Notes: generated by a model not told the origin, from the letters alone. A stretch of DNA of 64,000 nucleotides from Eubacterium sp. AF22-8LB (GCF_003458715.1 NZ_QRVI01000001.1:132243-196242); one strand, 5' to 3'; counted from the first letter of the stretch, positions 8,382-16,945 are shown. A program made the numbers and translations.

Positions 8382-9503
8382 TTACTTTCTTCCCTTCACT
8401 AATATTGGAGCGGATTGCACCGCAATAAATTTTACAACTTCCAACATAAACTTAATTTCTTCTGCATTCAATTGACGAATCTCCTTAATTCCAGATAACG
8501 CCTGTTTAAATGAAAATTCAGTTAAATCCGCAATTGTACGAATTTCCATACGATCAAATAATTCCCCAATTAAATGACAATAGCGTTCCTTCTCTTCAAT
8601 TGAGCGATTTAATAATAGTTTGTTTAAATATTCTAACATATCATCACTTTCTTTAGTAAGAGAATCACAATAATTAAAGTCTTTTACATCCACGCTCCAC
8701 ATCAGTGTATCATGCTGAACTAGACCAGAACCTTGGGCATCCATGATTTTCGTTTGTTCTCGATGATGTAAGACACGCCCCACTATACTATCCTTAGGAA
8801 TATAGTTTGTGATTTTAGATACATCCTCATCACCTTGCCAAAAGCCATCCACAAAGCCAGGCCCATCAAAACTTTTCACACCTTCAATATATCTTTGTAA
8901 TTCTGGATTTTTTAAAAAGGCATACATCGCCAGATTTCCACCCTTCGAATGCCCCGTTAAGTATATCTTTGGATATACCTTTTTCTTTTTCAATCCAAAC
9001 AAATAACTTGTTTCAGGAATATTCTCAATGGTTTCTTTGACATAATCTTTAGCCAATTTTTGACAAGGAAGATCCGATTTATATGTCATCATCAAATTTT
9101 CTTTCCAACCCGTAATACTGCCATCTGTACCACTAAAAGAAACAACGAATGATCCATCTGGCAATACAAGTGTTACAACATTAAATTGAATCACGTCTTC
9201 ATCGCTATAAACTTTTTTATAGTTCTTCAACTTTATACTTCCATAACGAATCGTATCTTGCAACGCATCAATCAAATGTGGAAGATTCATTGAAAATGTG
9301 TACTTACTCTTTAATTCCTCTTCACTATTTAAAGAAAGATATTTACGACATGCTTCCTCTAAAGAAACCTCTTCCTTATCCACAATGCCATCCCAATCCA
9401 CATAAGATAGATCGGCACATACTAACATATCCACCTCGTTAAAGGGGCGAACAGAGAAGTCAATATCTCTTCTTAAATGTGCATAATTTAATAAGTTTTC
9501 CAT
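8382..9503 (-). CDS. Mbeg1-like lipase-fold protein (DUF2974)
   Basis: The start is ATG 9503 with GAGG nine bases before; the longer frame to 9551 lacks a site. The 373-residue protein has the alpha/beta-hydrolase nucleophile elbow LTGHSKGGNLAMY, preceded by VSFSGTDGSITGWKENL and followed by SFDGPGF, the pattern of DUF2974 proteins. No signal peptide or membrane segment is visible, so it is probably cytoplasmic. The catalytic Ser is in GHSKG. Substrate is unknown. It sits one base from the dehydrogenase-HAD fusion in the same operon. Confidence 0.82.
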   Translation of the reverse strand: MENLLNYAHLRRDIDFSVRPFNEVDMLVCADLSYVDWDGIVDKEEVSLEEACRKYLSLNSEEELKSKYTFSMNLPHLIDALQDTIRYGSIKLKNYKKVYSDEDVIQFNVVTLVLPDGSFVVSFSGTDGSITGWKENLMMTYKSDLPCQKLAKDYVKETIENIPETSYLFGLKKKKVYPKIYLTGHSKGGNLAMYAFLKNPELQRYIEGVKSFDGPGFVDGFWQGDEDVSKITNYIPKDSIVGRVLHHREQTKIMDAQGSGLVQHDTLMWSVDVKDFNYCDSLTKESDDMLEYLNKLLLNRSIEEKERYCHLIGELFDRMEIRTIADLTEFSFKQALSGIKEIRQLNAEEIKFMLEVVKFIAVQSAPILVKGRK

Positions 9504-9555
9504 AGTCAACCTCACTACAAAGATTTTACAATATATAAAAGGATCAGCCAAATGA

Positions 9556-10512
9556 CTAACCCAATTTTTTCGATAATTTTATATAATGTTCTGCATTTGA
9601 AAGAATGTCAGAAATCTGAGATTCTGAAGTCTTCTTAATGATCTTAGCTGGCACTCCAACCACAACACTCCTTTGTGGAATCACCATGTTTTCAGGCACA
9701 ACACAACCCGCACCAATTACACTATGCTTTCCTATATGGGCTCCATTTAAAACAACAGCCCCCATACCAATAAGCACCTCATTCTCAATCGTACAACCAT
9801 GCACAATGGCCCCATGACCAATCGTAACACGATCACCAATTTTTAATGGATAGCCACAATCCGTATGCAAAACACACTGATCTTGAATATTGGTTTCTTG
9901 CCCAATTTCAATCGTTTCTTCTTCACTACGAATCACGGCATTATACCAAACACTTGAACCTTCACCAATTGAAACATTGCCCAAGATGGTTGCATTACTT
10001 GCGCAGGTAAAATCGTTTTTAACTTCATCCAATCTCTTACAAAGCCAAACTACACCATGCCATGCATCAAATTTCATACCACAAGATGGTAGTGCCCCAT
10101 ACATTGTAAATCCATGCTTTTTATGAAAAGCTATACTTTCTTCATTCGAATCTGTTATGCATGAAATGATCCAACGCACGTTTAGCTTTCTACAATCTGC
10201 TTCAAGCTGATCTAACATTTTTGAAGGCAAACCATAATGTTTTCCTTCTTTAAAATAAATAGTAAGTTCTACACAATACTTATACGCTTCCTTTGAAAAA
10301 GCCGGATGCACATATCCATAGCCAATTAAAACATTGTCATAAAGTGCCACATAAAATGGATGCGTCTTTGAAATTTTCATCATATGTTCTTTAAATACAT
10401 TAAAAGAATCTGGCACAAGATCAAAAATCGCAACACTCGTTTTTACATAATGTACATAGATAGGATACATACTTTCTAAATCTTTTTCTTGAAGTAAACG
10501 TAACTCTTGCAT
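9556..10512 (-). CDS. Fusion: GNAT acetyltransferase + gamma-carbonic anhydrase-like hexapeptide protein
   Basis: The start is ATG 10512 with AGGAGGT upstream; the frame further 5' overlaps tsaD and is not used. Residues 1-~162 are a phosphinothricin acetyltransferase-type GNAT (RLLQEKDLESMYPIYVHYV, then a helix with SIAFHKKHGFTMYG). Residues ~166-318 are a left-handed beta-helix of hexapeptide repeats in the YrdA/PaaY gamma-CA family, with the three zinc histidines His216, His233 and His238 (VLHTD, GHGAIVHGC). Both halves look complete. The pairing is unusual; function of either half is not fixed by sequence. Confidence 0.87.
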   Translation of the reverse strand: MQELRLLQEKDLESMYPIYVHYVKTSVAIFDLVPDSFNVFKEHMMKISKTHPFYVALYDNVLIGYGYVHPAFSKEAYKYCVELTIYFKEGKHYGLPSKMLDQLEADCRKLNVRWIISCITDSNEESIAFHKKHGFTMYGALPSCGMKFDAWHGVVWLCKRLDEVKNDFTCASNATILGNVSIGEGSSVWYNAVIRSEEETIEIGQETNIQDQCVLHTDCGYPLKIGDRVTIGHGAIVHGCTIENEVLIGMGAVVLNGAHIGKHSVIGAGCVVPENMVIPQRSVVVGVPAKIIKKTSESQISDILSNAEHYIKLSKKLG

Positions 10513-10520
10513 AAAACCTC

Positions 10521-11522
10521 CTATTGGATTTCTAGACTTGAATCCGCTGTTAAACTCGCATCCCCTCTTCTGCCAGAAAGATACGCAATCGTTCCAGCAA
10601 CACCGATCATGCTTGCATTGTCTGTACAACAATACATTGGAGGTACAGTAAATTCGACTTCTGGATATTCATTCCTTAATTCTTCTACTTTTTCACGAAG
10701 TCTTGAGTTGGCACTTACTCCACCACCCACTACAAAGTGACGAATATCTTTATGATCATCTAGTACGGCTCTTACTCGAGAGAAAATTTCATCCAATGCA
10801 CATTCTTGGAACGAACAAGCTAAATCAGCCATGTCAAATGTCTTGCCCTGTCTTTCCATACGCTTTGTAAATTGTAGAACACTACTCTTCAATCCAGAAA
10901 AGCTAAAATCATAACGTCCCTGTGTCTTCGGTTTTGCGAGTTCATATACCGGCTTTCCTTCTCTTGCCAATTTATCAATTTTAGGACCACCCGGATATCC
11001 AAGACCCAATACTCGAGCCACCTTATCAAAGGCTTCTCCTATCGCATCATCCTGCGTTTCTCCTAAGATTTCAAAACTTGTCTCATCCTTCATATAAACA
11101 AGTTCCGTATTTCCTCCAGAAACAACAAGTGCCAATACAGGATACTTCATATCCACCACTAATTCATTGGCATAAATATGTCCTGCCAAGTGATGTACAG
11201 GAACTAATGGTTTGTGGTAGGCAAAAGCCAAAGTCTTCGCTGCCTGCACACCCACATGTAAACATCCAATTAAGCCAGGGCCCTGCGTAACAGCAACGGC
11301 ATCCACATCTTCCATAGTGATATTGGCATCCTTCAATGCTTTTTCAATACAATACGAAATATTTTCTACATGAATACGGCTCGCAACTTCGGGTACGACC
11401 CCACCAAATTCTGTATGTACATCAATTTGGCTTGCGACTACACTCGATAATACTTCCTTCTTATCTTTAACAACCGCAACGGCTGTTTCATCACAACTAC
11501 TTTCAATTCCGATAATAATCAT
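10521..11522 (-). CDS. tsaD: tRNA N6-threonylcarbamoyladenosine transferase TsaD
   Basis: 333 residues, normal length. IIGIESSCDETAVAVV at the N-terminus, the metal-binding VHHLAGHIYANE (HxxxH) and GYPGGPKIDKLA are TsaD signatures. It transfers the threonylcarbamoyl group to A37 of ANN-decoding tRNAs, with TsaB and TsaE encoded just upstream in the same operon. It lies eight bases before the GNAT-gammaCA fusion and nine after rimI, so the whole run is one transcript. Confidence 0.97.
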   Translation of the reverse strand: MIIIGIESSCDETAVAVVKDKKEVLSSVVASQIDVHTEFGGVVPEVASRIHVENISYCIEKALKDANITMEDVDAVAVTQGPGLIGCLHVGVQAAKTLAFAYHKPLVPVHHLAGHIYANELVVDMKYPVLALVVSGGNTELVYMKDETSFEILGETQDDAIGEAFDKVARVLGLGYPGGPKIDKLAREGKPVYELAKPKTQGRYDFSFSGLKSSVLQFTKRMERQGKTFDMADLACSFQECALDEIFSRVRAVLDDHKDIRHFVVGGGVSANSRLREKVEELRNEYPEVEFTVPPMYCCTDNASMIGVAGTIAYLSGRRGDASLTADSSLEIQ

Positions 11523-11531
11523 ATAATCCTC

Positions 11532-11966
11532 CTACAATGCCAATGTCATCACAATGGCATCTTCTCCATCCGGATAATAACTCCTAGATACATTGACTTG
11601 AATAAAGCCCATTTTCTTGTATAAATTCAATGCTGCCTCATTACTGGCACGAACCTCTAATGTCATAAACTCACAAGCTACTTCTCTTGCTCGATCAAAC
11701 AAATGCATCATCAATTCTTTTCCATATCCTCTTTTTCTTAAGTTTGGATCGACTCCAATACGAGCTAACTGCGCCATTTCAAAGGTTTCCCATAAAAACG
11801 CATAGCCTACAATTGCATCTTCATCTTCTAAGATCCAACCATGAGAAAAAGGATTCTCATTCAATTCATATAAACAGTCTTTTTCGAGCCAAGGCTGTTT
11901 AAAACATGCTTGTTCAAGTTCTAAAACACGACTTAGATCCGTGTCTTTCATTTCTTTAAAAATCAT
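11532..11966 (-). CDS. rimI: Ribosomal protein bS18-alanine N-acetyltransferase
   Basis: A 144-residue single GNAT domain with the acetyl-CoA loop GVDPNLRKRGYGKELMMHL and the motif LEVRASNEAALNLYKKMGF typical of RimI. The position between tsaB and tsaD is the standard Firmicutes arrangement and supports the call. The start overlaps the tsaB stop by four bases. Confidence 0.9.
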   Translation of the reverse strand: MIFKEMKDTDLSRVLELEQACFKQPWLEKDCLYELNENPFSHGWILEDEDAIVGYAFLWETFEMAQLARIGVDPNLRKRGYGKELMMHLFDRAREVACEFMTLEVRASNEAALNLYKKMGFIQVNVSRSYYPDGEDAIVMTLAL

Positions 11967-12556
11967 GCTTTATAAGCATCGCTTTCTTTTAAATATTGAG
12001 GAACTAAGGCATGTACATTTTCAATTGTACGACTTGGCACTTCAATAAAATTCTTCAAGAAATCACAACTTGCAGCTTCTTGATTTACTAAATAGCCATC
12101 CCCATATAATGTCCCAGGATGTTCATTTAAGAAATCTTCTAATTGATCGACTTCTAAAATTTGTGTTTCACCAACCACAACACCCTTTTCTAAGTGTGCT
12201 ACATAGGCTCTTTTACTACGCGCATCCAAAATAACATTAGCACTTTCATCCATGCCCGCAAACAACTGCATTGTACTAATGCACTTTAATGTTTTATGCA
12301 TCTGTGTACAGAATACTTTCGCAATTGTCATCGCAATACGAATACCCGTATAAGATCCAGGACCATCTGTGATAATCACTTCATCGACATCTTTATAGTC
12401 TAAACCTGTCTTTTCAAACAATTGATTTAATTCCACAAAGATTGTTTCACTTTGTTTTTTAAATGCTTCAATAGATACACCATCAATCAATGTTCCTTCT
12501 TTATATAAACCTAACACTAATGCTTTATAAGCACTATCCATACATAAACTAATCAT
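11963..12556 (-). CDS. tsaB: t6A biosynthesis dimerisation protein TsaB
   Basis: Start chosen at ATG 12556, eight nucleotides overlapping the tsaE end, with GGAGGCA upstream; an in-frame codon further up has no site. The 197-residue protein begins MISLCMDSAYKALVLGLY and has the ASKHA-fold motif VDEVIITDGPGSYTGIRIAM. TsaB is an inactive paralogue that forms the TsaBDE complex. The C-terminal part is more divergent than the N-terminal, as usual. Confidence 0.93.
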   Translation of the reverse strand: MISLCMDSAYKALVLGLYKEGTLIDGVSIEAFKKQSETIFVELNQLFEKTGLDYKDVDEVIITDGPGSYTGIRIAMTIAKVFCTQMHKTLKCISTMQLFAGMDESANVILDARSKRAYVAHLEKGVVVGETQILEVDQLEDFLNEHPGTLYGDGYLVNQEAASCDFLKNFIEVPSRTIENVHALVPQYLKESDAYKA

Positions 12557-13001
12557 GATATGCCTCCACAATACTCTTTGATACAGGACCCGTATATTCT
12601 AATGTCACTGTACGATTTTCATCGATACCTTCTTCAAAAGAAATTTTAATATGGTCCTGAGGCAATTGTTCCTCAATAAATTCTGACCATTCTACTACAG
12701 TAATTCCTTCATCAAAACAATCTTCAAAACCTAAGTCCTGACATTTTCCTTCTAAACGATACGCATCAATATGATGGAAAGGGACTCCACCTTCTTGTTT
12801 ATAATCCTTTAAGATTGTAAAAGTTGGTGAATTGATCACATTCTTTACACCCAAAGCTTTCCCGAAGCTCTTTGTCCAAGTTGTTTTACCTGCACCCAAA
12901 TCTCCATCTAATGTAATAACTAATTGTTTATTTCTACAAAGATCTGCCATTTTAGTAGCAAATTCCTGTGTTTCTTTTAAACTATGAATCTCTATTTTCA
13001 T
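12549..13001 (-). CDS. tsaE: t6A biosynthesis ATPase TsaE
   Basis: Start ATG 13001 with GGAGGA upstream, 150 residues. The P-loop DGDLGAGKTTWTKSFGKALG, the motif NSPTFTILKDY and the HIDAYRLEG segment are characteristic. TsaE hydrolyses ATP to drive the TsaBD cycle. First gene of the tsaE-tsaB-rimI-tsaD operon; a perfect short palindrome lies about 30 bases upstream. Confidence 0.95.
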   Translation of the reverse strand: MKIEIHSLKETQEFATKMADLCRNKQLVITLDGDLGAGKTTWTKSFGKALGVKNVINSPTFTILKDYKQEGGVPFHHIDAYRLEGKCQDLGFEDCFDEGITVVEWSEFIEEQLPQDHIKISFEEGIDENRTVTLEYTGPVSKSIVEAYHD

Positions 13002-13031
13002 GTAATCCTCCAAGTTTTGTTTGTATCTCAT

Positions 13032-13048
13032 AAAGTGGTTTCCACTTT
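13032..13048. promoter_or_regulatory. Palindrome in the tsaE 5' region
   Basis: AAAGTGG TTT CCACTTT is a perfect 7-bp inverted repeat with a three-base centre, 31 bases before the tsaE start and 52 bases after the rarA stop. It could be an operator or a short RNA hairpin in the leader; there is no T run on either strand, so it is not a normal terminator. Confidence 0.4.
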
Positions 13049-13100
13049 AACACTCCTTTATTTCATAAAATACACTATTCTTAATTCTAGTTTTTTTCAA

Positions 13101-14444
13101 CTACTTTTTCTTCATCATACGATTTCTATGCACCATTGCCTTGATTTGTTTGATCTGCGCAAGACGATTTCGCACCTTCACTTCAGATCCTTGATCACTT
13201 GGTACATAATATTCTTTACCAACTAAAGCATCCGGAAGGCACTGCATATCCGTCATATGGTATTCATAATCATGTGAATACTCATATCCTTTACTGTAGC
13301 CTAAATCTTTCATTAACTTTGTTGGTGCATTACGAATATGTAAAGGCACTGGCTGATCTAATGTTTTTAGCGCATCACTTTTCGCATTATTATAAGCCAC
13401 TTCTAAAGCATTTGATTTTGGTGCTAAAGCCAAATAAACAGCTGCATGTGTTAAGTGTACGTTACATTCTGGGACACCCAAATAGTGACATGCCTGATAG
13501 GCTGCCACACAGATTTCTAAAGCTCTAGAATCTGCCATACCAATATCTTCACTTGCCATACGAACAAATCTTCTTGCGATATATAAAGGATCTTCTCCAG
13601 CCTCTAACATACGTGCTAACCAATATACAGCGGCCTGTACATCGGAGTTTCGTACACTTTTATGTAGAGCCGAAATAATATTATAGTGTTCCTCCCCTTT
13701 TTTGTCATACAATAACGACCTTTTTTGAAGGCATTGCTTCAATATATCCTGCGAAACATGAATCCCATCCAATTCACTTGGACTATTATAAACAACCATC
13801 TCTAGTGTATTTAAACAAAAGCGGGCATCTCCACCTGAAAATGCGGCAATTGCTTCAATATCTTCATCCTTAATATGTATTTTTAAATTGCCTAATCCTT
13901 TTGAGCTGGAAATAGCACGAATAATCAAATCCTTTAAATCCTCCGTATTCAAACTGTTTAGTACAAACACTCTACACCTAGATAAAAGAGCGGAATTGAT
14001 CTCAAAACTAGGATTTTCTGTTGTAGCACCAATTAGAATGATACTTCCCTTTTCAACATAGGGTAAAAACGCATCTTGTTGAGCCTTATTAAAACGATGG
14101 ATTTCATCTACGAATAGAATTGTTCTTTGTCCCAAGGCCCTACGCGTATCTGCCTGCTTCATAACTTCCTTGATTTCTTTTATACCACTTGTAACCGCAG
14201 AAAAATCTACAAAATAACTCTTTGTCTGATGTGCAATAATACGTGCCAATGTCGTTTTTCCAACTCCAGGTGGCCCCCAGAAAATCATCGATGTCACTTG
14301 ATCATGTTCAATCATTTGCCACAAAAGATTTCCTTTGGCAACAAGCTGTTTTTGTCCCACATATTCATCTAATGTTTCCGGGCGCATACGATCCGCTAAA
14401 GGCCTTGTATCTTCTTGTATTGAAAATAGAGAATCTTGTTCCAT
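13101..14444 (-). CDS. rarA: Replication-associated recombination protein A (MgsA/RarA AAA ATPase)
   Basis: Start ATG 14444, preceded by GGAGGAAAC. The 447-residue protein has Walker A GPPGVGKTTLARIIA (~residue 46), Walker B FVDEIHRFNKAQQD, sensor ATTENPSFEIN and the C-terminal RarA tetramerisation region (SDVQAAVYWLARMLEAGEDP, RRFVRMASEDIG). It acts at stalled replication forks with SSB and polymerase. Gene is monocistronic-looking, with a gap of about 100 bases to tsaE. Confidence 0.95.
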   Translation of the reverse strand: MEQDSLFSIQEDTRPLADRMRPETLDEYVGQKQLVAKGNLLWQMIEHDQVTSMIFWGPPGVGKTTLARIIAHQTKSYFVDFSAVTSGIKEIKEVMKQADTRRALGQRTILFVDEIHRFNKAQQDAFLPYVEKGSIILIGATTENPSFEINSALLSRCRVFVLNSLNTEDLKDLIIRAISSSKGLGNLKIHIKDEDIEAIAAFSGGDARFCLNTLEMVVYNSPSELDGIHVSQDILKQCLQKRSLLYDKKGEEHYNIISALHKSVRNSDVQAAVYWLARMLEAGEDPLYIARRFVRMASEDIGMADSRALEICVAAYQACHYLGVPECNVHLTHAAVYLALAPKSNALEVAYNNAKSDALKTLDQPVPLHIRNAPTKLMKDLGYSKGYEYSHDYEYHMTDMQCLPDALVGKEYYVPSDQGSEVKVRNRLAQIKQIKAMVHRNRMMKKK

Positions 14445-14485
14445 ATGTTTCCTCCATATGTATTTTATTATACACCACACAAAAG

Positions 14486-14512
14486 AAAAAGTGTTTGACC
14501 TTAATCAAACAC
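14486..14512 (-). terminator. Terminator of the MATE gene
   Basis: On the minus strand GTGTTTGA (14512-14505) pairs with TCAAACAC (14498-14491), followed by TTTTTCTTTT. The hairpin overlaps the last codons of the MATE gene. Confidence 0.88.
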
Positions 14513-15853
14513 CATCTTCTTTTTCTCAATTCGTCTTAAAAATACCCATCCCACAATACAAGATAAAACTTCCGTAATCACAAATGCATACCAAATCAAA
14601 GATACATCCATATCATATTGAATGACAAGTTTTGAAAATCCCCAAGCCAAAGGTAAAATGAAAATGGCTTGTCGAAGTAAGGATACAATTAAGGATTCCA
14701 TACCTCCATTCAAAGCTTGATACACACCTTGAAATGCGATATTCACACCCGCAAACACAAAACTGATGGAAATGATTCGAACAGCACTGATAAAATACAT
14801 TCTAGATTGTCCCGCATTAAATAGTGTGGCAAAGAAATTTGGGAATAGTTCTGTAATTAGAGTGCCCAAGACCATTAATACTATAGTATATATTAAGCCA
14901 TATTTAATTCCATCTTTAACACGCTTCTTATTTTGCATACCATACGAAAAGGCAATGATTGGTGTAATCGCATCTCTTAAACCGAATGCCATAAATAATA
15001 CAAATTGTTGCACTTTATAGAAAAGGCCATAGGCCGTTTGTGCAGATGCATCAAATTTTAGAATTAAGTTCATCGCATACACCATAAATGACATCAATGC
15101 CTGAGCAATAATGGCTGGAAGTCCGATCGAATATATTTCTTTGATAATACGCTTATTTGGTTTTGTATAAGTAAGACCATGATCAAATTCCTTATTAAAA
15201 CGCATATGAAACACAAATAATAATAAAGCCGACAATATTTGTCCAATGACTGTCGCATAAGCCGCTCCTTGCACACCTAAATTAAAGCCATAAATCAAGA
15301 TAGGGTCTAGAATCATATTGATTACGGCTCCTGTAACTTGTCCAATTGTAGAATATAAGGAGCGTCCTGTAGCTTGGAGTAGTTTTTCAAATATAGAAAA
15401 GAACACAACACCAAAAGATAATAGGCAACAAATTCTTAGATAATCGATACTCATCGATAACACAAGAGCATCACTTGTTTGAGAAGATATATAGGCTTTA
15501 ATACCAAACAAACCGAATAATACGCAAATAATATAAATAACTGTAGCTAGAAACAAACCATTTCCGGCTACTTTAGAAGCTTTTTCACGATTTCTTTGCC
15601 CTAAAGTTCTTGCTAGTAAGGCATTAACTCCAACGCCTGTACCAATAGCTAAGGCCACCATCAACATCTGGATAGGGAAAACTAAGGTAAGTGCATTTAA
15701 TGCGGCTTCACTTCCTTCTTTCATATTTCCTACAAAGGCACTGTCCACAATATTATAGACAGCTTGCAAAGCCATAGATAAAATCATAGGCACACCCATT
15801 TGAAGCATCAACTTATTGACTGGCTCATTTTTCATTTTGTTGTTTTCTTCCAT
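14501..15853 (-). CDS. MATE family efflux transporter
   Basis: 450 residues with 12 hydrophobic segments; the N-terminus NKLMLQMGVPMILSMALQAVYNIVDSAFVG and the second-half motif GLPAIIAQALMSFM are standard for MATE Na+/H+-coupled drug or metabolite exporters (MepA/NorM-like). It has GGAGG upstream of ATG. The leader contains two terminator-like hairpins with similar loops (15873-15991), so transcription is probably controlled by an RNA element. Related mepA genes in other Firmicutes are under guanidine-IV riboswitches, but I cannot confirm that here. Confidence 0.93.
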   Translation of the reverse strand: MEENNKMKNEPVNKLMLQMGVPMILSMALQAVYNIVDSAFVGNMKEGSEAALNALTLVFPIQMLMVALAIGTGVGVNALLARTLGQRNREKASKVAGNGLFLATVIYIICVLFGLFGIKAYISSQTSDALVLSMSIDYLRICCLLSFGVVFFSIFEKLLQATGRSLYSTIGQVTGAVINMILDPILIYGFNLGVQGAAYATVIGQILSALLLFVFHMRFNKEFDHGLTYTKPNKRIIKEIYSIGLPAIIAQALMSFMVYAMNLILKFDASAQTAYGLFYKVQQFVLFMAFGLRDAITPIIAFSYGMQNKKRVKDGIKYGLIYTIVLMVLGTLITELFPNFFATLFNAGQSRMYFISAVRIISISFVFAGVNIAFQGVYQALNGGMESLIVSLLRQAIFILPLAWGFSKLVIQYDMDVSLIWYAFVITEVLSCIVGWVFLRRIEKKKMVFD

Positions 15854-15870
15854 TCTTTACCTCCATAAAA

Positions 15871-15991
15871 CACAAAAAAGTGCATTGCCTACATAAGTTG
15901 GACTTACGCTTTTAAGCAACACACTTTACAAAAATATAAAAAAGTAGCAGAAAACTGGATTTACGCTGTTTCTGCCACTCGTTACGAAGTG
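15871..15991 (-). promoter_or_regulatory. Structured leader of the MATE gene: tandem terminator-like hairpins
   Basis: Reading the minus strand, three hairpins follow each other: CACTTCG/CGAGTG (15991-15976), GTGGCAGAAAC/GTTTTCTGCTAC (15978-15944) then TTTTTT, and AAAGTGTGTTGCT/GGCAATGCACTTT (15927-15877) then TTTTTT. The second and third have near-identical loop starts, GCGTAAATCCA and GCGTAAGTCCA. The first hairpin shares three bases with the second, so they compete. This looks like a termination-type riboswitch or tandem attenuator; class unassigned, guanidine-IV (mepA motif) being one possibility. Confidence 0.6.
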
Positions 15992-16028
15992 ATTATATTT
16001 TTATTTTTTTTAATTTGTCAAAGTAAAA

Positions 16029-16595
16029 TTACATGGCTTTTTCAATTAATTCCACACACTTATCAATACCCAAAACACCACTGTCTAAACACAATTGATA
16101 GTTTTTAGCATCCGCCCATTTACGATCTGTGTAATATTTATAGTAAGCAATACGACGTTTATCTTTGTCCTTGATTCGTTTGTCTGGCGCAAATTCATTT
16201 TGTCCATAAACCGAAACAACACGATTCTTTCGATATTCAAAGTCTGCATGAATAAATACATTCAATACGTCTTTACGATCACGAAGAATATAGTCTGAAC
16301 ATCTTCCTACAATAACGCAGTTGCCTTTATCAGCCAATTCGCAAATAACGTTTCTTTGTGCAACATAGAGTTCATCCGATAAGTTATATCCATAATTATT
16401 CCAAATAAAACCAAATGTACTTGTGCTTGATGCATCTTCCCCATTTTCTTCAATATACTCTTTCGCAAAACCACTTTCTTGAGCAATTTGTTGCACAATT
16501 TCATAATCATAATAAGCATAGCCTAGTTTTTCAGCTAATTTCTTGGCAATGGTTCTTCCACCACTTCCAAATTCACGTGTAATTGTAATTATCAT
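16029..16595 (-). CDS. Cytidylate kinase-like family protein
   Basis: Start ATG 16595 behind AGGAGG; 188 residues. The N-terminus IITITREFGSGGRTIAKKLAEKLG is the P-loop of the cytidylate kinase-like (Pfam Cytidylate_kin2) family, followed by YYDYEIVQQIAQESG and CVIVGRCSDYIL. These are stand-alone NMP-kinase-fold proteins distinct from the housekeeping Cmk, and the true substrate is unsettled. The leader holds two mutually exclusive stems and a terminator. It precedes the MATE gene on the same strand, and the two leaders share short UCCA-containing motifs. Confidence 0.87.
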   Translation of the reverse strand: MIITITREFGSGGRTIAKKLAEKLGYAYYDYEIVQQIAQESGFAKEYIEENGEDASSTSTFGFIWNNYGYNLSDELYVAQRNVICELADKGNCVIVGRCSDYILRDRKDVLNVFIHADFEYRKNRVVSVYGQNEFAPDKRIKDKDKRRIAYYKYYTDRKWADAKNYQLCLDSGVLGIDKCVELIEKAM

Positions 16596-16612
16596 AAGAT
16601 ACCTCCTAATAT

Positions 16613-16671
16613 ACAAAAATCGAGCCTTCTACAACTGGAATTATATCCCGTAAGAAGACTCGTTGTTGTAG
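16613..16671 (-). promoter_or_regulatory. Attenuator-like leader with mutually exclusive stems
   Basis: On the minus strand the order is A-B-A'-B': CTACAAC (16671-16665), CGAGTCTTCT (16662-16653), GTTGTAG (16635-16629), AGAAGGCTCG (16630-16621) then ATTTTT. A pairs perfectly with A'; B pairs with B' (one wobble) to make a terminator; A' and B' overlap by two bases, so the stems exclude each other or form a pseudoknot. The centre holds a small hairpin GGGAT-ATA-ATTCC. This is the architecture of a riboswitch or protein-controlled attenuator just before the ribosome site. Confidence 0.65.
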
Positions 16672-16915
16672 ACATTTTACCAAAATTATAAATTTTTTGT
16701 AAGAATTATTATTTGTCTTTTCCTTAAAGTCATGGTACAGCATATTATATACACCATCACCTCGCTTTTATATACTGCACTATCTACTTCTATTTTAGTT
16801 CAGAACAAGTGAAAAGTAACGTGAAATGTTGCATTTTAACACAAGAAAAGCAGAACGTTTAAATTTGTTTTATATAAAGCACTTATATATACATACCGCA
16901 GTGCGCAAAGTAAAC
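16672..16915. other. Intergenic region upstream of the cytidylate kinase-like gene
   Basis: About 240 bases, very AT-rich, no gene. On the minus strand a TATAAT (16749-16744 region) and a TAAAAT close to the leader could be -10 elements for the kinase gene. Nothing else recognisable was seen. Confidence 0.4.
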
Positions 16916-16945
16916 AAAAAAGAATAGAATCTTTCGACTCTATTC
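16914..16945 (-). terminator. Terminator of pyrE
   Basis: On the minus strand GAATAGAGTC (16945-16936) pairs with GATTCTATTC (16931-16922) around a four-base loop, followed by TTTTTTG. The pyrE stop codon lies inside the stem. Confidence 0.93.

Noticed and set aside
13199..13528. 109-residue plus-strand frame in rarA
   Set aside because: Antisense shadow of a conserved gene.
16796..16916. Possible small RNA upstream of the pyrE terminator
   Set aside because: No stable structure, promoter or terminator of its own was seen.
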